Source: Acidobacteria bacterium Ga0077534 (GTDB lineage Bacteria > Acidobacteriota > Blastocatellia > Pyrinomonadales > Pyrinomonadaceae). From it: a DNA stretch of 64,000 nt. Positions 45,206-52,675 of the stretch are shown one piece after another. Under the pieces are notes generated by a model. That model did no database searches, was not told the DNA's origin, and was given only the letters and a program-made list of their open reading frames with translations. Where the stretch lies: contig LNEI01000018.1 in assembly GCA_001464455.1 (NCBI GenBank), positions 62,001 to 126,000 of the forward strand, written 5' to 3'. The translations under genes and the position numbers were made by a program. Every line of letters starts with the position of its first letter. The stretch's first letter is position 1.

Positions 45206-45841
45206 TTAAACACTATTGTCGATCGCTCGCAGTTCACGCCGGATGTATATCATTCGCTGAACCAGCGTCCAAAGCGAGCCGATCGCTAAGACCCACAGAA
45301 CCTGCGGCATTCGATTAGCGAGAAAATGCGACGAACTCCAGTCCCACGTCGACAGAGCACCGATTATGAGCAAAACGATGCGTTCCGGCCGCTGCAAAAA
45401 TCCTACGTTCGCTTTTACGCCGAGGCCTTCGCTACGGGCGGTTGTATAGCTTACGAGAACGGAAGCGACCATCCCGATTCCCGCGAGGGCGACGTTCAGG
45501 ACAGAATGCTCGGGCGTCATTCGGGAGTAAAAGACCATGATCCCGATAAACTGAGCCATGTCCGACAGTCGGTCGAGCGTTGAATCAAGGAAACCGCCGT
45601 ATTTCGTCACGCGGCCTGTCAACCGGGCGACGTTTCCGTCGAGCATGTCAAAAAGATTTGCGACGATCAATACGATCCCGGCCCAGAAGAACTCGCCGAA
45701 ACCAAACAGGACCGCGCAGCCCATGTTGATCATCACGCCGATGGTCGTGAGTACGTTTGGAGGAATTCCGGCAGACGCAAGCCCGCGCACCATCGAATTG
45801 ATGATCCGCATCGCACCTCGTCCTATGCTTGCTCCAAACAT
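45206..45841 (-). CDS. CDP-alcohol phosphatidyltransferase
   Basis: A 211-aa membrane enzyme of phospholipid headgroup synthesis. The catalytic motif D-G-x2-A-R-x8-G-x3-D-x3-D is complete (DGNVARLTGRVTKYGGFLDS, then TLDRLSD). Five or six TM helices. The acceptor alcohol (glycerol phosphate, inositol phosphate or other) cannot be read from the sequence. Confidence 0.92.
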   Translation of the reverse strand: MFGASIGRGAMRIINSMVRGLASAGIPPNVLTTIGVMINMGCAVLFGFGEFFWAGIVLIVANLFDMLDGNVARLTGRVTKYGGFLDSTLDRLSDMAQFIGIMVFYSRMTPEHSVLNVALAGIGMVASVLVSYTTARSEGLGVKANVGFLQRPERIVLLIIGALSTWDWSSSHFLANRMPQVLWVLAIGSLWTLVQRMIYIRRELRAIDNSV

Positions 45842-45861
45842 GTTTCAGCAAGGAAAAAGTA

Positions 45862-45925
45862 AAAAGGCGAAAGGCAAAAATATAACTCCGCCGTTTTATT
45901 TTTTGCCTTTTACCTTTCGCCTTTT
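45862..45925 (-). terminator. Terminator-like inverted repeat after greA
   Basis: AAAAGGCGAAAGG (45862-45874) and CCTTTCGCCTTTT (45913-45925) are perfect 13-bp arms. On the minus strand the second arm runs into a T-rich stretch, as expected for termination or attenuation between greA and the next gene. Confidence 0.5.
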
Positions 45926-45929
45926 GCCT

Positions 45930-46397
45930 TCATTCTTTCTCGTGGATCGTCGTCAGCCTTGTGATCTCAAAATTACGCCAGCCGGTCGGTGTTTTGACCT
46001 TTATTTCGTCGCCTTCCTGCTTGCCCATCAGAGCCTGACCGATCGGTGAGACGGTAGATATCTTACCGTCCTCCGGGGCACTTTCTTCAGAGGTGACAAG
46101 CTCGTATCTGACCTTTTCTTCCTTTTCTAGATCGAATAGGACCACCTGGGAACCGTATGCGATGCGGTCGGTCGGTATCTTCGAAATATCGATCGAATCG
46201 ACCTCCATCATCCGCTGATGAAGCAGACTGATGCGCGCCTGTACCATCGACTGCCGATCCTTCGCAGCCTTATATTCGGCATTTTCGCTCAGATCACCAA
46301 ATTCGCGCGCATGCTGTATCGCTTTCGGGAGCTTAAAATGTAATTCTTCTTCGAGTTTATCCAGTTCGGCCTGCAGTTTCTTCTTGATTTCTTCCAT
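45930..46397 (-). CDS. greA: Transcript cleavage factor GreA
   Basis: Rescues backtracked RNA polymerase. A 155-aa protein. The N-terminal coiled-coil has the acidic tip region FGDLSENAEYKAAKDRQSMV. The C-terminal FKBP-like domain contains VSPIGQALMGKQEGDEI. Full length. It begins 3 bp after pfkA in the same operon. Confidence 0.96.
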   Translation of the reverse strand: MEEIKKKLQAELDKLEEELHFKLPKAIQHAREFGDLSENAEYKAAKDRQSMVQARISLLHQRMMEVDSIDISKIPTDRIAYGSQVVLFDLEKEEKVRYELVTSEESAPEDGKISTVSPIGQALMGKQEGDEIKVKTPTGWRNFEITRLTTIHEKE

Positions 46398-46400
46398 AAA

Positions 46401-47549
46401 CTAACTGTGCAACGGATGCGAAGTTTCCGCGCTGATAAATCTTGGGTCGATGCCTACGGCATCGGCGAGTCTTGACTCCTTAGGTGCGGCAAACGAGATA
46501 CCGATGTCCCGTGCTGTCCTTACCAACTGTCCGTCGACCTGCACGCGCTTTATCGACGTACACGCCTGATCGAGCGGAACTGTAACTACGGTTCCGGCCT
46601 GTAATGCGACCATTTTACCAGTTTCACCGCTTGCCAACGCACGCACGGCACAGGCTCCAAAGTTGGTACCCAACATTCGGTCGAACGCATTTGGGCTGCC
46701 GCCTCTCTGAAGATGGCCGAGCACAACGCATCGAGCTTCCTTGTCCGTCAACTCCTCTACCTTTCGGCGAACATAGTCACCGACACCGCCGAGCCTCTGC
46801 GTTCCGGGATCTTGATATAACTCTGATTTACCGATCTCCATCGCCCCTTCGGCGACAACGATGTTTGTAAATCTAGAGCCCTGCGCTTCGCGTGACTGAA
46901 CCTTACGTACGATCGAATCAAACGAAAAAGGTATCTCCGGGATCAAGATAATGTCTGCACTTCCGGCGAGCCCGGCATGAAGTGCGATCCAGCCGGCGTT
47001 GCGTCCCATGACCTCGAGGATCATGACCCGGTCGTGCGAGGCAGCGGTCGTGTGCAACCGATCAAGAGCCTCGGTGGCGATGTCGATGGCCGTCATAAAA
47101 CCGAACGTGAATTCGGTCGCTGCCAGATCATTATCGATAGTTTTCGGAACACCGATCACCGGAAACCCGCGTTTGTGAAATTGTTCGGCGATACCGAGCG
47201 TTCCCTCGCCGCCAAGTACGATCAGTGCTTCGATGCCCAGAATGTCGAGATTCGCTATCGCCTCACCGATCGGCATTTCCGGATAGACCGGAACGCCGTT
47301 AACGTTCTTAACAAAACTGCCACGATTCCGTGTCCCTAGGATCGTTCCGCCGCGAGGCAAAATGCCGCTGACGCTCTTTAACGTCAATTTCTGCGTATGC
47401 GTCTCACCCAGAATGCCCTCGAAGCTATCTTCGATGCCGACGCACTTCATGCCAAATTCCCCGATCGCCGTGCGGACGACTGCCCTGATCACAGCGTTAA
47501 GGCCGGGGGCGTCCCCACCGCCGGTCAATATCCCAATCTGCTTGTACAT
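46401..47549 (-). CDS. pfkA: ATP/PPi-dependent 6-phosphofructokinase
   Basis: Phosphorylates fructose 6-phosphate. GILTGGGDAPGLNAVIRAVV at the N-terminus, GGEGTLGIAEQF at the nucleotide site, PKTIDNDLAATEFTFGFMTA as the catalytic loop, EVMGRNAGWIALHAGLAG, and LGHLQRGGSPNAFDR. 382 aa, a group III-like enzyme. The GGDAPG and GGEGT residues leave ATP versus PPi use open. greA follows after 3 bp. Confidence 0.95.
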   Translation of the reverse strand: MYKQIGILTGGGDAPGLNAVIRAVVRTAIGEFGMKCVGIEDSFEGILGETHTQKLTLKSVSGILPRGGTILGTRNRGSFVKNVNGVPVYPEMPIGEAIANLDILGIEALIVLGGEGTLGIAEQFHKRGFPVIGVPKTIDNDLAATEFTFGFMTAIDIATEALDRLHTTAASHDRVMILEVMGRNAGWIALHAGLAGSADIILIPEIPFSFDSIVRKVQSREAQGSRFTNIVVAEGAMEIGKSELYQDPGTQRLGGVGDYVRRKVEELTDKEARCVVLGHLQRGGSPNAFDRMLGTNFGACAVRALASGETGKMVALQAGTVVTVPLDQACTSIKRVQVDGQLVRTARDIGISFAAPKESRLADAVGIDPRFISAETSHPLHS

Positions 47550-47677
47550 AGAACCCTTGCAGCCAACAAGTAAGCGATTATTTTACTTTAGATGGCAATA
47601 AATACGAAGCCCGTTCGAAGATCGATCTCGTCCGGGCTGCGGGTTTGCCAATCTATCTCCCCGCTCAAAATGACCAA

Positions 47678-47695
47678 CGGCGGGCAAGCCCGCCG
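47678..47695. terminator. GC-rich hairpin downstream of ctpA
   Basis: CGGCGGGC-AA-GCCCGCCG, a perfect 8-bp stem 36 bp beyond the ctpA stop. The U-tract is weak. Confidence 0.45.
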
Positions 47696-47730
47696 CTTTA
47701 ATGAAACCAAGATCCAAACGATTTCCGCGC

Positions 47731-49386
47731 TTATCTAAAATTTTTCGCAAAGACCGCTACCAGGTTCGCTGCCTGAGGCATTATTTCAATGGCCTTAAGT
47801 ATCTGCGGGTCGGCTTCGAGCAGAACTTGCGTGCCGGCCTCGGTCGAATAATTCGCCGTCGCGATCTCCTCTCGTATCCGTCGCCTGGCGTATTCCGCCT
47901 GGCTCGAAATATTTTCTGCCGTCAAGCCGTTTTCCTTGTCAGCTGCCGCAAAACTGCGGTACGCCTCATAAAGTTTGTCACTGACAATAAAATCATTGGC
48001 CGCAAGCGTGGTCTTAAAATTCTGCTTTTCGACCTTGTAGTTCTCAAATCCAGCGACCTTTCCGGCAACCAGTTGCCTGACAAAATAAAACGCCGATTCA
48101 TTGATCCTGCCGCGCAAGGCTGAAAATTTTGCACCTTCGGCGACCACATCGGGTTCGATTCCTCGTCCGCCATAAAGAACTCGCCCGTTCGCGGTGGCTA
48201 CGGGCGTACCTGCTGGCTTTTGTTTCTCAACCGCATCGCCTTCTTCGGAATTCCCATCGCCGTTGGTGTAGTACTCATAGATCGAGCCGCTCGAATAATC
48301 CCGCTGCAGCGAACGTCCAAAGGGCGTGTAATACCGCGCCGTGGTGAGAGTCAAACCGGTTCCGTACGGCAGGCGAAATATCCGCTGCACAAGCCCTTTG
48401 CCGAAGCTGTCGCTTCCTACAACCAGCCCGCGTGCGTAGTCCTGAACTGCTCCCGCGACGATCTCCGAAGCCGAGGCCGAGCCGCCGTTTATCATCACGA
48501 TAAGCGGAAAATTCTCCGTTCCGCCGCCTGTTGTCCGCAGTTCGCGAACTTGTACGCCGTTGGCTCCCTTCACTGAAACAGCAACCTGGCCAGCCGGAAC
48601 AAACTTGCTCACAACCGCGACCGCCTGTTCGAGAATGCCGCCGCCATTGCCCCTTAGATCGAGGATCAGGCTCTTCATTCCCTGCTTTTTAAGATCGGCG
48701 ATCGAGTTCGAAAGCTCCTCAGACGTCGTCTGCTGAAAACCGCCGGTCAACCCGATGTATCCTACCGAATCCGGCAGCATGAACGTATTTCGCACCGAGG
48801 GCAGCGGCACACCGCCGCGAACGATCTCGTAATCAACGGGCGTCGAACTGCCGACGCGTTCGACCTGAACCTTGACGGGCGTTCCACGCTCGCCGCGAAC
48901 GTTCTTAGAAACCTCCGCACTGGTCCATTCCTTCGCGTCCTTCCCGCCAACCGTCACAAACCGATCGCCGTACCGCAACCCCGCCTTGTCCGCGGGCGTA
49001 CCGGGAATGACCGACTGGACATAAACACCGTCACGATGCTGCAAGATCGAGACGCCGATGCCGTAAAACTGAGATGCCTGATCTTCGTTGAGTTTGCGAT
49101 ACTCTTCGCGGGTAAAGAACGATGAATGCGGATCGAGCTGCCACAGCATGCCCTGCATCGCACTGTCATTGACCTTTTCGAGATCGGCCGTGCCCGAATA
49201 GCCCTCTTCGATCACACGCAAAGCCTCACGATAATCCGTCAATACCCGGTCCGTCGTGACCTCGCCCTCAGCCGCCGTCGTCCGCGCAGGCATGCGCCCA
49301 AACAACCCGCCAAGCACAGCCCCGGCAACGATGACCCCAACAGCAAAAAGTGTAAAACTTCGATTCATATATCGGCCAATTCCCAA
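47731..49386 (-). CDS. S41 C-terminal processing peptidase
   Basis: A 551-aa protein with an N-terminal signal anchor (residues 8-28). A PDZ domain follows (about 115-185, IGVSILQHRDGVYVQSVIPG). The S41 core has LRGNGGGILEQAV, the catalytic Ser in MINGGSASASEIVAGAVQ and Lys in GSDSFGKGLVQRIF. It processes or degrades periplasmic proteins. Full length, with a long helical C-terminal extension. Confidence 0.95.
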   Translation of the reverse strand: MGIGRYMNRSFTLFAVGVIVAGAVLGGLFGRMPARTTAAEGEVTTDRVLTDYREALRVIEEGYSGTADLEKVNDSAMQGMLWQLDPHSSFFTREEYRKLNEDQASQFYGIGVSILQHRDGVYVQSVIPGTPADKAGLRYGDRFVTVGGKDAKEWTSAEVSKNVRGERGTPVKVQVERVGSSTPVDYEIVRGGVPLPSVRNTFMLPDSVGYIGLTGGFQQTTSEELSNSIADLKKQGMKSLILDLRGNGGGILEQAVAVVSKFVPAGQVAVSVKGANGVQVRELRTTGGGTENFPLIVMINGGSASASEIVAGAVQDYARGLVVGSDSFGKGLVQRIFRLPYGTGLTLTTARYYTPFGRSLQRDYSSGSIYEYYTNGDGNSEEGDAVEKQKPAGTPVATANGRVLYGGRGIEPDVVAEGAKFSALRGRINESAFYFVRQLVAGKVAGFENYKVEKQNFKTTLAANDFIVSDKLYEAYRSFAAADKENGLTAENISSQAEYARRRIREEIATANYSTEAGTQVLLEADPQILKAIEIMPQAANLVAVFAKNFR

Positions 49387-49455
49387 TATAGCATATACGC
49401 AGAAATGGTCGTTGAGGTTGCCTATTGATGATGGATCTCGCGATATTCGAATGTT

Positions 49456-50115
49456 TTACCTGGCCGCAAAGGCATCCTCGCCGGTAGTAACAACGAGATG
49501 GCGTGTGTCATTAATCGCGAGAATGCGCAGGTTTCGCGGACCGCGGAATTCGAAGCGGTTGATGCCGCAGTTTGAGGTGATGAGCCACGGCGTAGTCTTG
49601 GTGCCGCGATGGATCGCTCCCATCAGGTGCAGCGTTAGGAAGCAGATCGCGCCCGTGTGGGAATAGATCGCGATTCGCTGCCGATTGTGGTTGCGAAGAA
49701 TGTTCCTCAGCTCCGCGGTAATGCGGCGAAGCAGGTGCCGATAGCTTTCGCCTTCGGTAATTACGTGGTTTATGTTTCGGTTGATGAGCGCGTAATAATC
49801 GTTTGGGAAGGTCTGTTTTGATTCGTCAAAGGTCAACCCCTCGAGCACACCAACGTGCCTTTCCCTAAACGCTTTTGACTTGTGGATCGGAAGATTTAGG
49901 AGTTCCGCCAATGGTTCTGCGGTTTGAACCGCCCGGTCCAGGTCGCTCGAGTAGATGACGTCGATGCCCTCTTTCGCCAGCATCTGTGCCGTCTTTTCCG
50001 CCTGCTCACGCCCTAGATCGGACAAGGGCGTCGGCCCGTGCCCGCCAAAACGCCCCTCGGCATTTCCGGCTGACTGGCCGTGGCGTATTAGATATAAGCG
50101 CGTAGGTGGCGGCAT
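49456..50115 (-). CDS. Histidine phosphatase family protein
   Basis: A 219-aa phosphoglycerate-mutase-like enzyme: LYLIRHGQSAGNAEGRFGGH with the phospho-His, SSDLDRAVQTAEPLA, RHVGVLEGLTFDE and the second His in AIYSHTGAICFL. Cofactor-independent phosphatases of this type act on sugar phosphates, phosphoserine or alpha-ribazole phosphate; the substrate is unknown. Confidence 0.92.
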   Translation of the reverse strand: MPPPTRLYLIRHGQSAGNAEGRFGGHGPTPLSDLGREQAEKTAQMLAKEGIDVIYSSDLDRAVQTAEPLAELLNLPIHKSKAFRERHVGVLEGLTFDESKQTFPNDYYALINRNINHVITEGESYRHLLRRITAELRNILRNHNRQRIAIYSHTGAICFLTLHLMGAIHRGTKTTPWLITSNCGINRFEFRGPRNLRILAINDTRHLVVTTGEDAFAAR

Positions 50116-50264
50116 AGGATCGTAGAAAAAGCGGCTTCTAGAATTTTAACACGCCCCTCCGGCTTTTGCTTCACGCTCCGCAAGTTGGGACAGCCATGCC
50201 ACGACCGAACGTTCAGCGAAATTTACTTTTCCGCATCAAATAATTAACATTACACTTTTGCCTG

Positions 50265-51011
50265 ATGAAACCCGACGTTTCCATTATCATCCCTGCATAT
50301 AACGAGAGCGAACGGCTCGGCGATCCTTTGCGCCTTGTTTTGGATCACCTCAAAAAGAGCGGAACGAATGCCGAGGTCATAGTGGTCGACGACGGATCAT
50401 CGGACGACACCGTGGCGGTAGCTGAACGTGCTTTCGAAGGTCTGTCAGCCGACACGGCGCGCGTCGTTTCGTATGAAAAGAATCGAGGCAAGGGGTTCGC
50501 AGTTAAGACGGGCCTGCTTGACGCAAAGGCTGATATCGCCCTTTTCTCCGATGCCGACCTGTCAACGCCGATCGAAGAGATGTCGAAGCTCGTCGCCCCT
50601 ATCAGGTCGGGAGAATTCGACGTAACTTTCGGTTCTCGTGCCCTCGACCGCAGCCTCATCGGCACGCACCAACCGTGGCGTCGCGAACAAGGCGGCAAGG
50701 TCATGAACCTCATCATCCGAACCCTCTCGGGCCTGCCTTTTGCCGATACCCAGTGTGGATTCAAGGCTTTTAACATGGTCAAGTTTCGCCCGCTGCTCGA
50801 CGTGATGGCGATAGACCGCTTCGGATTTGATGTCGAGTTTCTTTTCGTCGCAAACCACCACAAACTTCGCCTCGCCGAGATCCCCGTCCGCTGGAACGAC
50901 GTCGCCGGCTCAAAAGTAAGCGTCGTCCGCGACACCCGCCGAATGATCAGCGAACTGATGCAGATCCGCCGAAATGCAAAAAGCGGTTTGTATGAATTGA
51001 ATGCCGAATAG
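50265..51011 (+). CDS. Glycosyltransferase family 2 (dolichyl-phosphate glucosyltransferase-like)
   Basis: A 248-aa protein with a GT-A fold: VSIIIPAYNESERLGDPLRL, EVIVVDDGSSDDTV, NRGKGFAVKTGLLDAKAD, the DAD metal motif in LFSDADLSTP, and TQCGFKAFN. It matches the polyprenyl-phosphate glucosyl/mannosyltransferase branch but lacks the C-terminal TM helices of some members. pdxJ follows after 19 bp. Confidence 0.92.
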   Translation: MKPDVSIIIPAYNESERLGDPLRLVLDHLKKSGTNAEVIVVDDGSSDDTVAVAERAFEGLSADTARVVSYEKNRGKGFAVKTGLLDAKADIALFSDADLSTPIEEMSKLVAPIRSGEFDVTFGSRALDRSLIGTHQPWRREQGGKVMNLIIRTLSGLPFADTQCGFKAFNMVKFRPLLDVMAIDRFGFDVEFLFVANHHKLRLAEIPVRWNDVAGSKVSVVRDTRRMISELMQIRRNAKSGLYELNAE

Positions 51012-51030
51012 GCGTATAATTCGAAGAAGT

Positions 51031-51789
51031 ATGACCGCTAAACTCAACGTCAACATCGACCACGTCGCAACGATCCGCGAGGCTCGTAAGACCATCGAGC
51101 CGTCCATCATAACGGCTGCAGTTATTTGCGAACAGGCCGGGGCCGATGGGATAACGGTGCACCTTCGTGGAGACCGGCGGCATATTCAGGACCGCGATAT
51201 CGAACTCCTTCGCGATGTGGTCACGACCTATCTCAACGTCGAACTGGCAGCGACCGAGGAAATGATCGAGATCGCCGTCCGCACCAAGCCCGACGCGGTT
51301 TCGCTCGTACCCGAAAGCCCGAATGAGGTCACGACCGAAGGCGGCCTTGATGTGCTTGGCAACTTCGAAACGATCCGAAGCGCCGTCGAAAAGCTAAAAG
51401 CCGCGGGCATTTTCGTCAGTATCTTTATCGACCCGGATGCCAAACAGATCACCGCCGCAAAAAATGCCGGTGCTCAGCAGGTCGAGCTCTGCACGGCTGA
51501 ATATGCTGAAATGACGCTTTCGTCCCGTGCGGCTCACGGCGAAGGTGCCCAGAAAGCCGCCGCCGAGGTCTCACGAATCGCCGCCGCTGCCGCACACGCC
51601 CGCGAGTGCGGAATGATCGTCGCCGCTGGCCACGGCCTGACCTACCGAAACATCGCCGCCCTCGCCGCGATCGACGACATCACCGAATTCAACATCGGCC
51701 ACAACATCATCAGCCGCTCCGTCTTCGTCGGCCTCTCGCAAGCAGTCAAAGAAATGATCCAAGCCTGCCAACCGAGTCGCGCAAACTAA
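51031..51789 (+). CDS. pdxJ: Pyridoxine 5'-phosphate synthase
   Basis: Forms pyridoxine 5'-phosphate from 1-deoxyxylulose 5-phosphate and aminoacetone phosphate. A 252-aa TIM barrel from MTAKLNVNIDHVATIREARK. ITVHLRGDRRHIQDRDI, VSLVPESPNEVTTEGGLDV and AAGHGLTYRNI are conserved. The stop is followed at once by the repeat block that borders the restriction island. Confidence 0.97.
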   Translation: MTAKLNVNIDHVATIREARKTIEPSIITAAVICEQAGADGITVHLRGDRRHIQDRDIELLRDVVTTYLNVELAATEEMIEIAVRTKPDAVSLVPESPNEVTTEGGLDVLGNFETIRSAVEKLKAAGIFVSIFIDPDAKQITAAKNAGAQQVELCTAEYAEMTLSSRAAHGEGAQKAAAEVSRIAAAAAHARECGMIVAAGHGLTYRNIAALAAIDDITEFNIGHNIISRSVFVGLSQAVKEMIQACQPSRAN

Positions 51790-51881
51790 GACTGGACCGC
51801 AGGCGTCCCGCTTGGCAACGCCGCTCTGATTCGACTGGACCTCAGGAGCCCTCGCCTGCAAGCGTCCGCTTCGGGACGCTG
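51790..51881 (+). repeat. Repeat block at left edge of restriction island
   Basis: Unit A is GACTGGACCGCAGGCGTCCC plus GCTTG (51790-51814). Unit B is 51847-51881 (core CGCCTGCAAGCGTCCGCTTC). Unit A recurs as a direct copy at 56882-56906 and unit B as an inverted copy at 56973-57007. Confidence 0.75.
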
Positions 51882-51924
51882 ACAGCGTGCGGCCCATGAT
51901 CAACTCTCCAACGTCAAAACCTGA

Positions 51925-52350
51925 TCACGCCCGAGGAACTGCCGTTGCCGGCAACCTCTCCAGCCGACTGGGCCGCACAACATAGCGATACTCGTTCAAA
52001 TTCAAGATCAGAACCCCGTCCTCATCTATCTCCGCCGTGTTAAAAACGATCGTGTGGTCAGTCAATATGCCGTAATGCCGGCAAAACAAATTCGCCCGTA
52101 TGACGCGGTGCCCGCCGTTCTTCTTTTCGATCAGCGGATAACAATTCGTCGCCTTCGCCGTCGTCGGCACGATCCCGATCGTCTTCAACCGCCTGTCAAA
52201 CAGCAGTAAAACCTGCTCCGGCTCGCCAAACTTCCTAAAAGTCCGGGCCCCGATCAAGATCTCGCCCTTCCTGTTCAAAGAAACATGCAACCCCGAAACC
52301 GCCCCACTAGGCCCCACCGGAAACTCTTCCCATTTTCTGAAGATGTTCAT
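51925..52350 (-). CDS. Protein of unknown function, 141 aa
   Basis: The start was chosen at MNIFRKWEEF. The sequence looks like a beta-rich single domain (SLNRKGEILIGARTFRKFGE, VLLLFDRRLKTIGIVPTTA, ILNLNEYRYVVRPS). It contains no recognised catalytic motif, signal peptide or TM helix. Base composition matches the host, so it may be a resident gene next to the island rather than part of it. Confidence 0.65.
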   Translation of the reverse strand: MNIFRKWEEFPVGPSGAVSGLHVSLNRKGEILIGARTFRKFGEPEQVLLLFDRRLKTIGIVPTTAKATNCYPLIEKKNGGHRVIRANLFCRHYGILTDHTIVFNTAEIDEDGVLILNLNEYRYVVRPSRLERLPATAVPRA

Positions 52351-52514
52351 AGCGTGCAAGAGCGTACCATACTTGCAACATCTTGTCAAGGGCTTTCCGG
52401 CCTGTCCCCGCGTACGACCTAGGCATGACGCGAATCAGGCTACCCGCTCCCCATCCCTCGCCGCAAGGCAGCTTCAGCCACCTTCCCGCGCTTCGCGGCA
52501 AATAGCCACGCCGT

Positions 52515-52661
52515 TCACGGCGTGGTCAGGCCGCCAGAATACTCGAAGGGCGTTTTAACGTCCTTACAAATCGTGGCTTCGAGTCCATTAGCTACGATCT
52601 CGACTAACGCTGTGATTTCAGGCCAGTCCGTGATATTTTGTTCTTTCACAAAAGATTCCAT
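52515..52661 (-). CDS. Putative small protein with strong ribosome binding site
   Basis: A 48-aa frame (MESFVKEQNITDWPEITALV ... EYSGGLTTP) whose ATG is preceded by AGGAGG, although only 2 nt away. It is divergent from the MmeI gene by 14 bp. No similarity is recognised; a small regulator or control element of the restriction system is possible. The GC-rich 52430-52530 stretch just beyond holds short inverted repeats only. Confidence 0.4.
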   Translation of the reverse strand: MESFVKEQNITDWPEITALVEIVANGLEATICKDVKTPFEYSGGLTTP

Positions 52662-52675
52662 AACCTCCTGAACCT

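Noticed and set aside
50150-50200. Possible further copy of the dispersed element (GGCTTTTGCTTCACGCTCCG)
   Set aside because: Similarity is limited to a few bases; the core is missing.
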